From positions 1 to 64,000 of the forward strand of contig NZ_LWCS01000076.1 of assembly GCF_001650495.1 (NCBI RefSeq): a stretch of DNA of 64,000 nt. The letters are read 5' to 3'. The stretch comes from Mycolicibacterium iranicum (GTDB taxonomy: Bacteria; Actinomycetota; Actinomycetes; Mycobacteriales; Mycobacteriaceae). Both the position numbers and the translations under genes were made by a program. The notes below the pieces were generated by a model, which worked only from the letters and a program-made list of their open reading frames with translations, did no database searches and had not been told where the DNA came from. How positions within the stretch are numbered: the stretch's first letter is position 1; each line of letters starts with the position of its first letter. This document shows, in pieces, positions 1-9,491 of this stretch.

Positions 1-361
1 CCCCCACTCCGATCTCGACGAGCAGCCCGCCCGCCCCTTCGACCACCGTGAGCCTGCCGGGGCGGTCGGCTGCCGTCACAAGATCGCGGAGCGCCTGCCG
101 AGTCGGCAACTCGGCGCCGGCCCGCTGCGCTGCCGCCAGCGGCGCGAGCGGTTCGGGAAACTTTGCGAGAGAGTGCAATCGAGTGACACCGGCAAGTCGC
201 GCCACTTCGGCGAGGTCGTCGTCTCCGTCCAGCGTGCCGGTCTGTACAGGCTTGCACACCGCGACGTCGATACCGGCCAGCCGGGCATGGCAGGCCAGCG
301 CCGCGGTGGCGACGGTCTTTCCGATACCGGTTCCGGTTCCGGTGACGACGAGGACACTCAC
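1..361 (-). CDS. bioD: Dethiobiotin synthetase BioD (3' end cut by window edge)
   Basis: ATP-dependent dethiobiotin synthetase, which closes the ureido ring of biotin from 7,8-diaminopelargonate, CO2 and ATP. Only the first 120 residues lie in the window. They contain a P-loop GTGTGIGKT at about residues 8-16, the CKPVQTG segment, an acidic DGDDD stretch and VEGAGGLLVEI, all typical of BioD. The GTG start at 361 overlaps the bioF stop in a GTGA, so translation is probably coupled to bioF. It is the third gene of bioA-bioF-bioD. Confident from motifs and context; the missing part continues past base 1. Confidence 0.95.
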   Translation of the reverse strand, partial: MSVLVVTGTGTGIGKTVATAALACHARLAGIDVAVCKPVQTGTLDGDDDLAEVARLAGVTRLHSLAKFPEPLAPLAAAQRAGAELPTRQALRDLVTAADRPGRLTVVEGAGGLLVEIGVG

Positions 362-1500
362 GAGGACGACAGCACCTCGGTGAGCACCTGGCCGGCGAGC
401 GCCATCTCGTCGTCTGACAGTGATGCCCGCGCCGTCAATCGCAGCCGAGAGGTTCCCGCGGGCACCGTGGGGGGACGGAAACAACCGACGCGCACGCCCC
501 GCTCAAGGCACGCCAGCGCTGCGCCGAACGCGACATCGGGCTCCCCGAGGATCACCGACACCACCGCCGAGGACGGAATCTCTGCGACACCGCAGATCGA
601 CGCCAGCGACGCCGCATGGTCGAGCACGCGTTGCGCACGCCAAGGTTCGTCGACGAGGACCTGCAACGCCGCGTACGCGGCACCCACCGCCGCAGGAGCC
701 AGACCCGTGTCGAAGATGAACGGCCGCGCCGCGTCGATCAGATGATCGCGCACCGCCGCGGGACCCAGCACCACCCCGCCCTGACTGCCGAGCGCCTTGG
801 ACAGGGTCGTCGTCATCACCACGTCCGGCGCTCCGCTGAGGCCGACCTCGTCGAGCAGGCCCCGGCCGCCATCGCCGCGCACGCCGAGCCCATGGGCTTC
901 ATCGACAATCAGCAGTGCGCCGTGCCTGCGGCACGCATCGTGCAGGTCGCGGAGCGGGGCCAGATCTCCGTCGGCGGAGAACACCGAGTCAGTGACGACG
1001 ACCGCACGGTCTTCCGACCGCGTAGCCAGCGTGTGCTCCACCGCCGCGGCGTCGTTGTGTGGAGTCACGACCACCCGGGCCCGCGAGAGCCGGCACGCAT
1101 CGACGAGCGACGCGTGGGTGAGCGCGTCGGACACCAGCAGTGAACCCGGGCCCGACAGCGCGACGACAGCGCCGAGATTGGCGGTGTATCCGGAGGAGAA
1201 CACGAGCGCGGACGCCGCGCCCACGAAGGAGGCCAGCGCGGCCTCGAACTCTTCGTGCAGTTCAGTGTTGCCGGTGACCAGGCGTGACCCGGTCGAGCCG
1301 GCACCCCAGGTGCGCAACGCCGCGACACCGCCGTCGATGACTCGTGGATGCTGCGACAGACCGAGGTAGTCGTTGGAGGCCAGGTCGAGTTCCGCGCCGA
1401 CCGGGGGGCGGGTGCGCAGCGAGCGCCGCAGTCCGGCGGTCCGTCGCTGCGTTTCGACCTCGCCGAGCCAGGCCAGCGGGGAAAGGCCAACGCGCGTCAC
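358..1500 (-). CDS. bioF: 8-amino-7-oxononanoate synthase BioF
   Basis: PLP-dependent alpha-oxoamine synthase that condenses pimeloyl thioester and L-alanine in biotin synthesis. It shows the family landmarks ELDLASNDYLGLS near the N-terminus, SGYTANLGAV, VVTDSVFSADGDLAP, IVDEAHGLGVRG and the PLP-lysine motif TTTLSKALGSQGG. Length is 380 residues with the start chosen here. I chose GTG at 1500 because AGGGAG lies 4 bases upstream and the N-terminus then matches the usual distance to SPLAWL. A longer frame opens at GTG 1536, but that codon sits inside a perfect palindrome that looks like an operator. It is followed by bioD with a 4-base overlap. Confidence 0.96.
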   Translation of the reverse strand: MTRVGLSPLAWLGEVETQRRTAGLRRSLRTRPPVGAELDLASNDYLGLSQHPRVIDGGVAALRTWGAGSTGSRLVTGNTELHEEFEAALASFVGAASALVFSSGYTANLGAVVALSGPGSLLVSDALTHASLVDACRLSRARVVVTPHNDAAAVEHTLATRSEDRAVVVTDSVFSADGDLAPLRDLHDACRRHGALLIVDEAHGLGVRGDGGRGLLDEVGLSGAPDVVMTTTLSKALGSQGGVVLGPAAVRDHLIDAARPFIFDTGLAPAAVGAAYAALQVLVDEPWRAQRVLDHAASLASICGVAEIPSSAVVSVILGEPDVAFGAALACLERGVRVGCFRPPTVPAGTSRLRLTARASLSDDEMALAGQVLTEVLSSS

Positions 1501-1529
1501 GGTGCTCCCTGAGTGCTCCGGCGATGTCT

Positions 1530-1542
1530 TGAACACCGTTCA
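1530..1542 (-). promoter_or_regulatory. BioQ-like operator in front of bioF
   Basis: A perfect 13-base palindrome, TGAAC-ACC-GTTCA, overlaps the bioA stop codon. It agrees in all but the last two positions with the TGAAC-N3-GTTAC motif known for BioQ, the TetR-type biotin repressor of Corynebacterium and Mycobacterium. On the minus strand a -10-like TAACCT (1547-1542) directly precedes it, so the predicted transcription start near 1535 falls inside the palindrome and about 35 bases before the bioF start at 1500. That is a classical repressor position. The regulator itself is not in this window. Confidence 0.75.
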
Positions 1543-2841
1543 GGTTAGTGCACGCACGACCTCGATCATCGCCGAGGTGATCTGGGCGACCTCGGCAGGT
1601 GTGCAGATGAACGGCGGCATCACGTAGATGAGGTTGCGGAACGGGCGCAGCCAGACACCGTGCTCGATCGCCACCGGTGTGGCGATGCGGAGGTCGACCG
1701 GCCGATCCACCTCGATCACGCCGATCGCTCCCAGGACCCGCACGTCGACGACACCCGGCAACTCGACGGCGGGGGCCAATCCCTGACGCAAGCCGTGCTC
1801 GATCGCGCGCACCCGGGACTGCCAGTCGGTCGATAGAAGCAGTTCAATCGAGGCCACGCTCACCGCGCAGGCCAGCGCATTGGCCATGAAGGTGGGGCCG
1901 TGCATGAGTGCTCCCGGCGGGTTGCCACTGATCGTGTCGGCAATCGCGCGGGTGCACAGCGTCGCCGCCAGTGTCAGGTAGCCGCCGGTCAGCGCCTTGC
2001 CGACACACATGACATCCGGGCGGACCCCGGCGTGATCGGCGGCGAACATCTCACCGGTCCTGCCGAACCCCGTCGCGATCTCGTCGAAGATCAGCAAGAC
2101 GCCATGCTCGTCGCAGAGCCTGCGCAGATCCGCGAGATAACGCGGATCGTGAAACCGCATTCCACCAGCGCCCTGTACGACCGGCTCGACGATCACCGCG
2201 GCGAGTTCGTCCGCGTGACGGCCCAGTTGCTCGGCGAAAGCCGAAGCGTAGGCGGGGTCGTATCCGGCCGGCACCGGGGGCGCGAACACCTGATCGGCCA
2301 GCAGCGAATTCGCGCCGGTCCAGAGCTCGTGCATGCCGCCCTGCGGATCGCACACGCTCATCGGGGTGAAGGTGTCGCCGTGGTAGCCGCCACGCCACGT
2401 CATCAGCCGGCTCTTTGCGGGGTGCCCGCTGCTTCGCCAGTACTGCAGCACCATCTTGACGGCGACCTCGACCGACACCGATCCGGAGTCGCTGAAGAAC
2501 ACCGTCTCGAGCCCCTCCGGCGTCAGATCGACCAAGAGGCGGGCGAGCCGGGCGGCGGGCTCGTGTGTCAGTCCACCGAACATGACGTGGTTCATCGTCG
2601 CGAGCTGACGCGTGATCGCCGCATCCAATACGGGGTGGCCGTGGCCGTGCACCGCCGTCCACCAGGACGCCATCGCGTCGAGCACCTCGACTTCACGACC
2701 GTCATGCACGACGGTGAGCCACGACCCGCGCGCACCGACCGCCACGACCGGCGACAGTGCATCGTCGCCGATGGGGCTGTACGGGTGCCAGATGTGAGCG
2801 GCGTCGATGGCGCTGATCTCGACGGGCCTCAACGCAGACAC
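1540..2841 (-). CDS. bioA: Adenosylmethionine-8-amino-7-oxononanoate aminotransferase BioA
   Basis: Class III PLP aminotransferase that makes 7,8-diaminopelargonate from 8-amino-7-oxononanoate using S-adenosylmethionine. Visible landmarks are IWHPYSPIG (substrate loop), SWWTAVHGHGHP, FFSDSGSVSVEVAVKM, the WRGGYHGDT loop, IFDEIATGFGRTG and the PLP-lysine region VGKALTGGYL. The GTG start at 2841 gives 433 residues, close to the roughly 437 of M. tuberculosis BioA. A longer open frame runs back to 3015 but would read through the divergent acyltransferase gene and is not plausible. A -10 TAATCT lies 7 bases before the GTG, so the mRNA is probably leaderless. Confidence 0.96.
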   Translation of the reverse strand: MSALRPVEISAIDAAHIWHPYSPIGDDALSPVVAVGARGSWLTVVHDGREVEVLDAMASWWTAVHGHGHPVLDAAITRQLATMNHVMFGGLTHEPAARLARLLVDLTPEGLETVFFSDSGSVSVEVAVKMVLQYWRSSGHPAKSRLMTWRGGYHGDTFTPMSVCDPQGGMHELWTGANSLLADQVFAPPVPAGYDPAYASAFAEQLGRHADELAAVIVEPVVQGAGGMRFHDPRYLADLRRLCDEHGVLLIFDEIATGFGRTGEMFAADHAGVRPDVMCVGKALTGGYLTLAATLCTRAIADTISGNPPGALMHGPTFMANALACAVSVASIELLLSTDWQSRVRAIEHGLRQGLAPAVELPGVVDVRVLGAIGVIEVDRPVDLRIATPVAIEHGVWLRPFRNLIYVMPPFICTPAEVAQITSAMIEVVRALT

Positions 2842-2847
2842 CTTCGG

Positions 2848-2854
2848 TAGATTA
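2848..2854. promoter_or_regulatory. Shared palindromic -10 of a two-way promoter
   Basis: The start codons of bioA (2841, minus) and the acyltransferase (2865, plus) are only 23 bases apart. The seven bases TAGATTA give a -10 in both directions: TAGATT (2848-2853) on the plus strand and TAATCT (2854-2849) on the minus strand. The minus -10 is 7 bases from the bioA GTG and the plus -10 is 11 bases from the ATG at 2865, so both messages would be leaderless or nearly so. Only sequence evidence; no -35 is obvious. Confidence 0.55.
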
Positions 2855-2864
2855 GCCGTCGACC

Positions 2865-5051
2865 ATGATGACCCTCGCCCCCGCCCGACCGGCGCAGACC
2901 GTAGCCCCGGGCTCGACCCTGCGTGTCCCGCCGCCCCCAGGCTCCGGCATGGGAACGCGCACGTCAGGCTTTTACCGGCACGATCTCGACGGGCTCCGAG
3001 GTGTCGCGATCGCACTGGTGGCGGTGTTCCACGTGTGGTTCGGTCGGGTTTCGGGCGGCGTCGACGTCTTCCTTGTACTGTCCGGATTCTTCTTCGGTGG
3101 ACGGTTGCTGCGCAACGCCCTCACCCCGGGCGCATCGCTCCGGCCGGTGCCCGAAATCACCCGACTCGTCCGGCGGCTGCTGCCCGCGCTCGTCGTGGTG
3201 CTCGCCGTGTCGGCGGTGCTGACGATCCTGATCCAACCCGAGACTCGCTGGGAGGCGTTCGCCGACCAGAGCCTCGCGAGCCTCGGCTACTACCAGAACT
3301 GGGAGCTGGCCAACACGGCCGCGGACTACCTGCGCGCCGGAGAATCCGTCAGCCCGCTGCAACACATCTGGTCGATGTCGGTGCAAGGCCAGTTCTACAT
3401 CGCATTTCTTGCCTTGATCATGTTGTGCGCGTGGGCTTTCCGCCGCATCTTCGGCCGATATGCACGCCTTGCTTTCGTCACGTTGCTCAGTGGGCTGACG
3501 ATCGCGTCGTTCGTCTACGCGATCATCGCGCACAACGCCGATCAGGCTACGGCCTACTACAACAGCTTCGCCCGCGCCTGGGAGCTGCTGGTCGGCGTAC
3601 TCGTCGGAGCGGTGGTCCCGTACGTGCGCTGGCCGATGTGGATACGGACCGTGCTCGCGGTCATCGGGCTCGCCGCCATCCTGTCGTGTGGGGCGCTGAT
3701 CGACGGCGTGCACGAGTTCCCCGGCCCGTGGGCTCTGGTACCCGTCGGCGCGACGCTGCTATTCATCTTGTCGGCGGCCAACCGCTACGCCGATCCCCAC
3801 ACCGATGGCCGCATCCCGGCGCCCAACCGGCTGCTGGCGTCGAAACCCTTCGTGGCTTTGGGCGCGATGGCCTATGCGCTGTACCTGTGGCACTGGCCGT
3901 TGCTGATCTTCTACCTCGCCTACACCGGCGGCTCGCGGGTCAACTTCGTCGAGGGCGCCGGCGTCCTGCTGGTTTCCGGCGTGCTCGCATGGCTGACGAC
4001 ACGCTATGTCGAGGAGCCCTTGCGCGCTCGCGGCGCACCGGCCGCCGTCAACAAGGCCCCACTACGCACACGGCTGCGCAGGCCGACGATCCTGCTGGGC
4101 TCGACCGTTGCACTGCTCGGCGTCGCCCTCACCGCGACGTCATTCACGTGGCGGGAACACGTCACGGTGCTGCGCACCAACGGTAAGGAGCTCTCCACCC
4201 TGTCGATCCGTGACTATCCCGGCGCACGAGCACTCATCAACAACGCCCGAGTGCCGAAGCTGCCCATGCGCCCCACCGTGCTGGAAGCCAGAGACGACCT
4301 CCCCGAGTCCACCACCGACGGCTGCATCAGCGACTTCGACAACGTCGGCATCATCAATTGCACCTATGGGGATAAGGCAGCGACGCGAACGATCGCGCTG
4401 GCCGGCGGCTCCCATGCCGAACATTGGATCACCGCGCTTGATCTGCTGGGCCGCATCCACCACTTCAAGGTGGTCACCTATCTGAAGATGGGCTGCCCTC
4501 TCACCACGGAGGTGAACCCGCTGGTGATGGGCGACAACCGCCCGTACCCGAAGTGCCGCGAGTGGAACCAACGGGTGATGCCGCGCATCATTGCCGACAA
4601 ACCCGATTACGTGTTCACCACGTCGACCCGGCCCTGGAACATCAAGCCCGGCGATGTCATGCCCTCGAGCTACCTCGGTATCTGGCAGGAGTTCTCCGAC
4701 AACGACATTCCGGTGCTCGCGATGCGTGACACCCCGTGGATGGTGCGCGACGGAGAACCGTTCTTTCCCGCCGACTGCCTCGCCGACGGCGGAGACGCCA
4801 TCTCCTGCGGGATCGAACGTTCCGAAGTACTGTCGGACCACAACCCGACGCTGGACTACCTCGCCCGCTTTCCGTTGCTCAAGCCGCTCGACATGAGCGA
4901 CGCGGTCTGTCGTTCCGACTACTGCCGAGCCGTGGAGGGAAACGTGTTGATGTATCACGACGCACACCACATCTCGGCGACGTACATGCGCACGATGGCC
5001 AATGAGTTGGGCCGCCAGATGGGCGCTGCCACAGGCTGGTGGACTGACTGA
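2865..5051 (+). CDS. Membrane acyltransferase with C-terminal SGNH domain (Rv1565c type)
   Basis: A 728-residue OafA/YrhL-like protein that probably O-acylates an envelope polysaccharide or glycolipid. The N-terminal part (about residues 38-400) is an acyltransferase-3 domain with about ten hydrophobic helices and the signature YRHDLDGLRGVAI plus SGFFFGGRLL. The remainder is an extracytoplasmic SGNH hydrolase-like domain with IALAGGSHAEHW near residue 512 (nucleophile Ser in GGSH) and YHDAHHIS near residue 695 (catalytic Asp-x-x-His). The stop overlaps the treX start in TGATG, so it is the first gene of the treXYZ transcript. Several Met codons exist near the start (2865, 2868, 2949). The substrate is not known. 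Confidence 0.85.
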   Translation: MMTLAPARPAQTVAPGSTLRVPPPPGSGMGTRTSGFYRHDLDGLRGVAIALVAVFHVWFGRVSGGVDVFLVLSGFFFGGRLLRNALTPGASLRPVPEITRLVRRLLPALVVVLAVSAVLTILIQPETRWEAFADQSLASLGYYQNWELANTAADYLRAGESVSPLQHIWSMSVQGQFYIAFLALIMLCAWAFRRIFGRYARLAFVTLLSGLTIASFVYAIIAHNADQATAYYNSFARAWELLVGVLVGAVVPYVRWPMWIRTVLAVIGLAAILSCGALIDGVHEFPGPWALVPVGATLLFILSAANRYADPHTDGRIPAPNRLLASKPFVALGAMAYALYLWHWPLLIFYLAYTGGSRVNFVEGAGVLLVSGVLAWLTTRYVEEPLRARGAPAAVNKAPLRTRLRRPTILLGSTVALLGVALTATSFTWREHVTVLRTNGKELSTLSIRDYPGARALINNARVPKLPMRPTVLEARDDLPESTTDGCISDFDNVGIINCTYGDKAATRTIALAGGSHAEHWITALDLLGRIHHFKVVTYLKMGCPLTTEVNPLVMGDNRPYPKCREWNQRVMPRIIADKPDYVFTTSTRPWNIKPGDVMPSSYLGIWQEFSDNDIPVLAMRDTPWMVRDGEPFFPADCLADGGDAISCGIERSEVLSDHNPTLDYLARFPLLKPLDMSDAVCRSDYCRAVEGNVLMYHDAHHISATYMRTMANELGRQMGAATGWWTD

Positions 5052-7195
5052 TGTCGTCGGGCCAACGATCGCTGCCCGCCGTATGGCCTGGGACGCCTTA
5101 CCCCCTCGGGGCGACCTACGACGGTGCGGGAACGAACTTTTCGCTGTTCTCGGAAGTCGCCGAACGGGTCGAGCTGTGCCTTATCGGTAAGGACGGTCGC
5201 GAGCAGCGGATCAACCTCGACGAAGTCGACGGCTACGTCTGGCACTGCTATCTGCCGACGGTCACCCCGGGCCAGCGGTATGGGTTCCGTGTGCACGGGC
5301 CCTGGGACCCGGTGGCGGGGCACCGATGCGATCCCAGCAAGCTTCTGCTCGATCCTTACGGCAAGTCGTTCGACGGTGATTTCGAGTTCACCCAGGCGCT
5401 CTACTCCTACGACCTGCAGGCCGACGACCTGGCCACCGGCGGCGTCCCACCGCGCGTGGACTCGCTCGGGCACACGATGACCAGCGTCGTCATCAACCCG
5501 TTCTTCCAGTGGGGCTCCGATCGCACGCCACGAACGCCGTACCACGAGACCGTGATCTACGAGGCTCACGTCAAGGGCATGACGCAAACCCATCCCGGCG
5601 TCCCCGAGGACTTGCGCGGCACCTATGCCGGCCTGGGCCACCCCGCGATCATCGACCACCTGAAGTCGCTCAACGTCACCGCGATCGAGCTGATGCCGGT
5701 CCATCAGTTCATGCACGATCACAGGCTGTTGGATCTTGGATTGCGAAATTACTGGGGCTACAACACCTTCGGCTTCTTCGCACCCCACAATCAGTACGCA
5801 GCGACGCGCAGTGCCGGCGGTGCCGTCGCCGAATTCAAGACGATGGTTCGCGCCTTCCACGAGGCCGATATCGAAGTGATCCTCGACGTGGTCTACAACC
5901 ACACCGCAGAAGGTAACCACCTCGGCCCGACGATCAACTTCCGCGGTATCGACAACGCCGCCTACTACCGGCTGCTCGACGGGGACCTGCGCTACTACAA
6001 GGACTTCACAGGGACCGGCAACAGCCTGTCCGCGCGCCACCCCCACACCCTGCAGCTGATCATGGACTCGCTGCGCTACTGGGTGCTGGACATGCACGTG
6101 GACGGCTTCCGCTTCGATCTGGCCTCGACGCTGGCCCGCGAGTTCTACGACGTGGACCGACTGTCGGCGTTCTTCGACATCATCCAGCAGGATCCCGTTA
6201 TCAGTCAGGTCAAGCTGATCGCCGAGCCGTGGGACGTCGGCGAGGGCGGTTATCAGGTCGGAAACTTCCCAGGTTTGTGGACCGAGTGGAATGGGAAGTA
6301 TCGCGACACTGTGCGTGATTTCTGGCGGGGCGAGCCCGCAACCCTAGGCGAGTTCGCTTCCCGGCTGACCGGTTCCTCGGATCTCTATGAGGCGACAGGC
6401 AGGCGACCAAGCGCGAGCATCAATTTCGTCACCTGCCACGACGGCTTCACCCTCAACGATCTGGTCTCCTACAACGAGAAGCACAACGAGGCCAACGGCG
6501 AGGACAACCGCGATGGCGAGAGCCACAACAGGTCGTGGAACTGTGGCGTGGAGGGACCGACCGACGACCCCGAGATTCTTGAGCTTCGCGAAAAGCAGAT
6601 GCGGAACATCATGGCCACCCTGATGCTGTCCCAGGGCACCCCGATGATCGCCCACGGCGACGAGATGGGCCGCACACAGCAGGGCAACAACAATGTCTAC
6701 TGCCAGGACTCCGAGCTGTCGTGGATGGACTGGTCGCTGTGCGAGACGAACGCCGACCTGCTCGAATTCACGCGCAAGATGGTGAAGTTCCGCAAGGACC
6801 ACCCTGCGTTCCGACGCAGGAGGTTCTTCGACGGCAACGTAGTCCATACCGAAGACCAGATCCGCGACATCGAATGGCTCACCCAGGCAGGCACGGAGAT
6901 GACACCGGAGGATTGGGGCTCGGGCTTCAAATGCGTGTCGGTGTTCCTCAACGGAGAGGCCATACCTGCACCCAACGTCCGCGGCGAGAAAGTCGTCGAC
7001 GATTCCTTCCTGCTGTGCTTCAACGCCCACAGCAAGGTCGTGGACTTCGTGGCACCGGATGCGGACTACGCCAAAGCATGGGCAGGAGCGATCGACACCT
7101 CCGATTCACAAGGGGTGAGCTCGCTGGAAGTGGCTGCCGGGGAAACGATCACGCTGGCGCCCCGGTCCGTCCTGATCCTTCGCAAGGTCGCCTGA
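5051..7195 (+). CDS. treX: Glycogen debranching enzyme TreX/GlgX
   Basis: GH13 isoamylase-type debranching enzyme that cuts alpha-1,6 branches of glycogen to release linear chains for TreY and TreZ. At 714 residues it has the usual length. An N-terminal CBM48-like domain (TPYPLGATYDGAGTNFSLFS) precedes the catalytic barrel. The four GH13 regions are seen: DVVYNHTAEG near residue 278, GFRFDLAST near 352 (nucleophile Asp), LIAEPWDVG near 390 (acid/base Glu) and FVTCHDG near 458. It overlaps the acyltransferase stop by one base and is followed by treY after a single base, so it is an operon gene. Confidence 0.95.
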   Translation: MSSGQRSLPAVWPGTPYPLGATYDGAGTNFSLFSEVAERVELCLIGKDGREQRINLDEVDGYVWHCYLPTVTPGQRYGFRVHGPWDPVAGHRCDPSKLLLDPYGKSFDGDFEFTQALYSYDLQADDLATGGVPPRVDSLGHTMTSVVINPFFQWGSDRTPRTPYHETVIYEAHVKGMTQTHPGVPEDLRGTYAGLGHPAIIDHLKSLNVTAIELMPVHQFMHDHRLLDLGLRNYWGYNTFGFFAPHNQYAATRSAGGAVAEFKTMVRAFHEADIEVILDVVYNHTAEGNHLGPTINFRGIDNAAYYRLLDGDLRYYKDFTGTGNSLSARHPHTLQLIMDSLRYWVLDMHVDGFRFDLASTLAREFYDVDRLSAFFDIIQQDPVISQVKLIAEPWDVGEGGYQVGNFPGLWTEWNGKYRDTVRDFWRGEPATLGEFASRLTGSSDLYEATGRRPSASINFVTCHDGFTLNDLVSYNEKHNEANGEDNRDGESHNRSWNCGVEGPTDDPEILELREKQMRNIMATLMLSQGTPMIAHGDEMGRTQQGNNNVYCQDSELSWMDWSLCETNADLLEFTRKMVKFRKDHPAFRRRRFFDGNVVHTEDQIRDIEWLTQAGTEMTPEDWGSGFKCVSVFLNGEAIPAPNVRGEKVVDDSFLLCFNAHSKVVDFVAPDADYAKAWAGAIDTSDSQGVSSLEVAAGETITLAPRSVLILRKVA

Positions 7196-7196
7196 C

Positions 7197-9491
7197 ATGC
7201 CAGTCGTCTCGACATACCGGTTGCAGATGCGCGGACCGGCCAGCGGTGAGGCGTTCACATTCGCCGACGCCGAGAACCTCGTCGACTACCTCGCCGACCT
7301 CGGGGTGTCCCATCTCTACCTGTCCCCCATCCTCACTGCCGGGGAGGGCTCCACCCACGGCTACGACGTCACAGACCCGACCACCATCTCTGCCGAACTC
7401 GGAGGGCCCGAGGGGTTTCGGCGGCTCTCCGAGAAAGCACGGTCCGCCGGCCTCGGTGTGATCGTCGACATCGTGCCCAATCACGTCGGAGTCGACGATC
7501 CTTCGCAGAACACGTGGTGGTGGGATCTGCTCACCCACGGGCGGGATTCGGCGTACGCATCCTACTTCGACGTCGACTGGACACTTGACCCGCAGGGACG
7601 GATAGTATTGCCGGTCTTGGGCTCTGACGATGACGTGACCGATCTGACCGCGGACGGCGACGTGCTGCGATTGGGCGACCGGCAGTGGCCGATCGCGCCG
7701 GGCACGGGCGGTGGCAGCGGGCCCGCCGTGCACGATCAGCAGCACTACAAGCTGATCGGCTGGCGGAACAACGTGTGCGGATACCGCAGGTTTTTCTCGA
7801 TCACCTCCCTGGCGGGGTTGCGCCAGGAGGACAAGGCCGTGTTCGACGCCACCCACGCCGAAGTGAAGCGGTGGTTCGACGAAGAGCTGGTCGACGGGAT
7901 CCGCATCGACCATCCTGACGGATTATCCGATCCCGCAGGCTATCTGGGCTGGCTTCGCGAGCTCACCGGGCCTGATGCATGGATCGTCATCGAAAAGATC
8001 CTCGCAGTCGACGAAGCGCTCGACATCAGCCTCCCCGTCGCCGGGACCACCGGTTACGACGCTCTGCGCGAGGCCGGCGGGCTGTTCCTGGACCCGACCG
8101 GCGCCACGTCGCTGACCGCGCTGGTCGAATCAGGCGGCGTCGACTACTCGACCATGACGGATCAGGGACGCGAACTGAAGGTCGAGGCAGTCACCGTCAC
8201 GCTGGCAAGCGAGTTGGCCAGGCTGCGCCGCGCCGTGGTCGCCGCCACCGGTCGCGATCACGCACTTCTCGGTGACGCCATTGCACTGCTGCTCAGCCAT
8301 GTCGGCGTCTACCGATCCGACTATCCCGCCCTTGCGGTCGTCCTGCCTGTCGCCATCGCCGAAACCAGTTCGGAACGACCGGAACTGACGGATCCGCTCG
8401 CGTTGCTCGCGACCGCCCTCGGGGTCAGCGACGAAGTGGCGGTCCGGCTGCAACAGCTGTGCGGCGCGGCGACAGCGAAGTCGATGGAGGACTGCCTCTT
8501 CTACCGGGACCCACGGCTGGTGTCGCTGAACGAAGTCGGCGGCGAGCCGGAGTACTTCGGGGTCAGCGCCGCAGAGTTCCATCAGCGTGCCGGTGTGCGC
8601 GCGGAGCTCTGGCCGCACGCAATGACGACGTTGACCACCCACGACACCAAGCGTGGCGAGGACGTCCGCGCCCGCATCGGAGTGTTGTCGCAGGTGCCTT
8701 CCCTGTGGTCGGAGCTGGTCGGGAGCTGGGAGCGCAGCACCCCAGCGCCGGACCCAATCACCGGATTGTTCCTCTGGCAGAACATATTCGGTGTCTGGCC
8801 GACCAGCGGTGAGGTGACCGATGAGCTTCGCCGACGCCTGCACGACTACGCCGAGAAGGCCATTCGCGAGGCCGCTCTGCACACGACGTGGAACGACCCC
8901 GACGAAGACTTCGAACGCGCCGTTCATAGTTGGCTGGACGCGGTCGTCGACGGTCCCGTCGGCGTCGAGTTGACAGCTCTCGTGACGCGGCTTGCTCCGC
9001 ATGGTCACAGTGACGCCTTGGGACAGAAGCTGATCGCCTTGACCGCGCCTGGCGTTCCCGACATCTATCAGGGCACCGAGCTCTGGGAGGACAGCTTGGT
9101 CGATCCAGACAATCGTCGGGCGGTCGACTACCCGCAACGGCGCGACGCGTTGCGCTCACTGGAGCATCCGAAGATGCGCGTCGTGCGAGCCGCGCTGCAA
9201 CTTCGGCGCGAACGACCCGGCACCTTCCTGTCGGACGGTTATCGTCCAGTGCCGGCCGACGGCGAAGCCGCTGAGCACCTGGTGTCCTATCTGCGCGGTC
9301 ACGACGTCCTGGTCGCGGTGAGCAGGTGGACCGTGCGTCTGGCCGACAACGGCTGGGGGGAAACGTCTCTCACCCTGCCCGACGGCCCGTGGACCGACCG
9401 GCTCACCGGCACCGTGCGGAGCGGAATCGTCGCCGCCGCCGACCTGTTCTCAGATCTTCCTGTCGCGTTGTTGGTGCGCGCCGATGGCTGA
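7197..9491 (+). CDS. treY: Maltooligosyltrehalose synthase TreY
   Basis: Cytoplasmic GH13 enzyme that converts the reducing-end alpha-1,4 bond of a maltooligosaccharide to the alpha-1,1 bond of maltooligosyltrehalose. Length is 764 residues. Key segments are STYRLQMRGP at the N-terminus, DIVPNHVGVDD (region I), DGIRIDHPDGL (region II with nucleophile Asp), WIVIEKIL (Glu) and TTHDTKRGEDVRAR (region IV), the last characteristic of TreY. It starts one base after treX and its end overlaps treZ by 8 bases, so the three enzymes are almost certainly co-translated. Confidence 0.97.
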   Translation: MPVVSTYRLQMRGPASGEAFTFADAENLVDYLADLGVSHLYLSPILTAGEGSTHGYDVTDPTTISAELGGPEGFRRLSEKARSAGLGVIVDIVPNHVGVDDPSQNTWWWDLLTHGRDSAYASYFDVDWTLDPQGRIVLPVLGSDDDVTDLTADGDVLRLGDRQWPIAPGTGGGSGPAVHDQQHYKLIGWRNNVCGYRRFFSITSLAGLRQEDKAVFDATHAEVKRWFDEELVDGIRIDHPDGLSDPAGYLGWLRELTGPDAWIVIEKILAVDEALDISLPVAGTTGYDALREAGGLFLDPTGATSLTALVESGGVDYSTMTDQGRELKVEAVTVTLASELARLRRAVVAATGRDHALLGDAIALLLSHVGVYRSDYPALAVVLPVAIAETSSERPELTDPLALLATALGVSDEVAVRLQQLCGAATAKSMEDCLFYRDPRLVSLNEVGGEPEYFGVSAAEFHQRAGVRAELWPHAMTTLTTHDTKRGEDVRARIGVLSQVPSLWSELVGSWERSTPAPDPITGLFLWQNIFGVWPTSGEVTDELRRRLHDYAEKAIREAALHTTWNDPDEDFERAVHSWLDAVVDGPVGVELTALVTRLAPHGHSDALGQKLIALTAPGVPDIYQGTELWEDSLVDPDNRRAVDYPQRRDALRSLEHPKMRVVRAALQLRRERPGTFLSDGYRPVPADGEAAEHLVSYLRGHDVLVAVSRWTVRLADNGWGETSLTLPDGPWTDRLTGTVRSGIVAAADLFSDLPVALLVRADG

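Noticed and set aside
2842..3015. N-terminal extension of bioA to 3015
   Set aside because: It would overlap the divergent acyltransferase coding region and adds a sequence unlike any BioA; GTG 2841 gives the family length.
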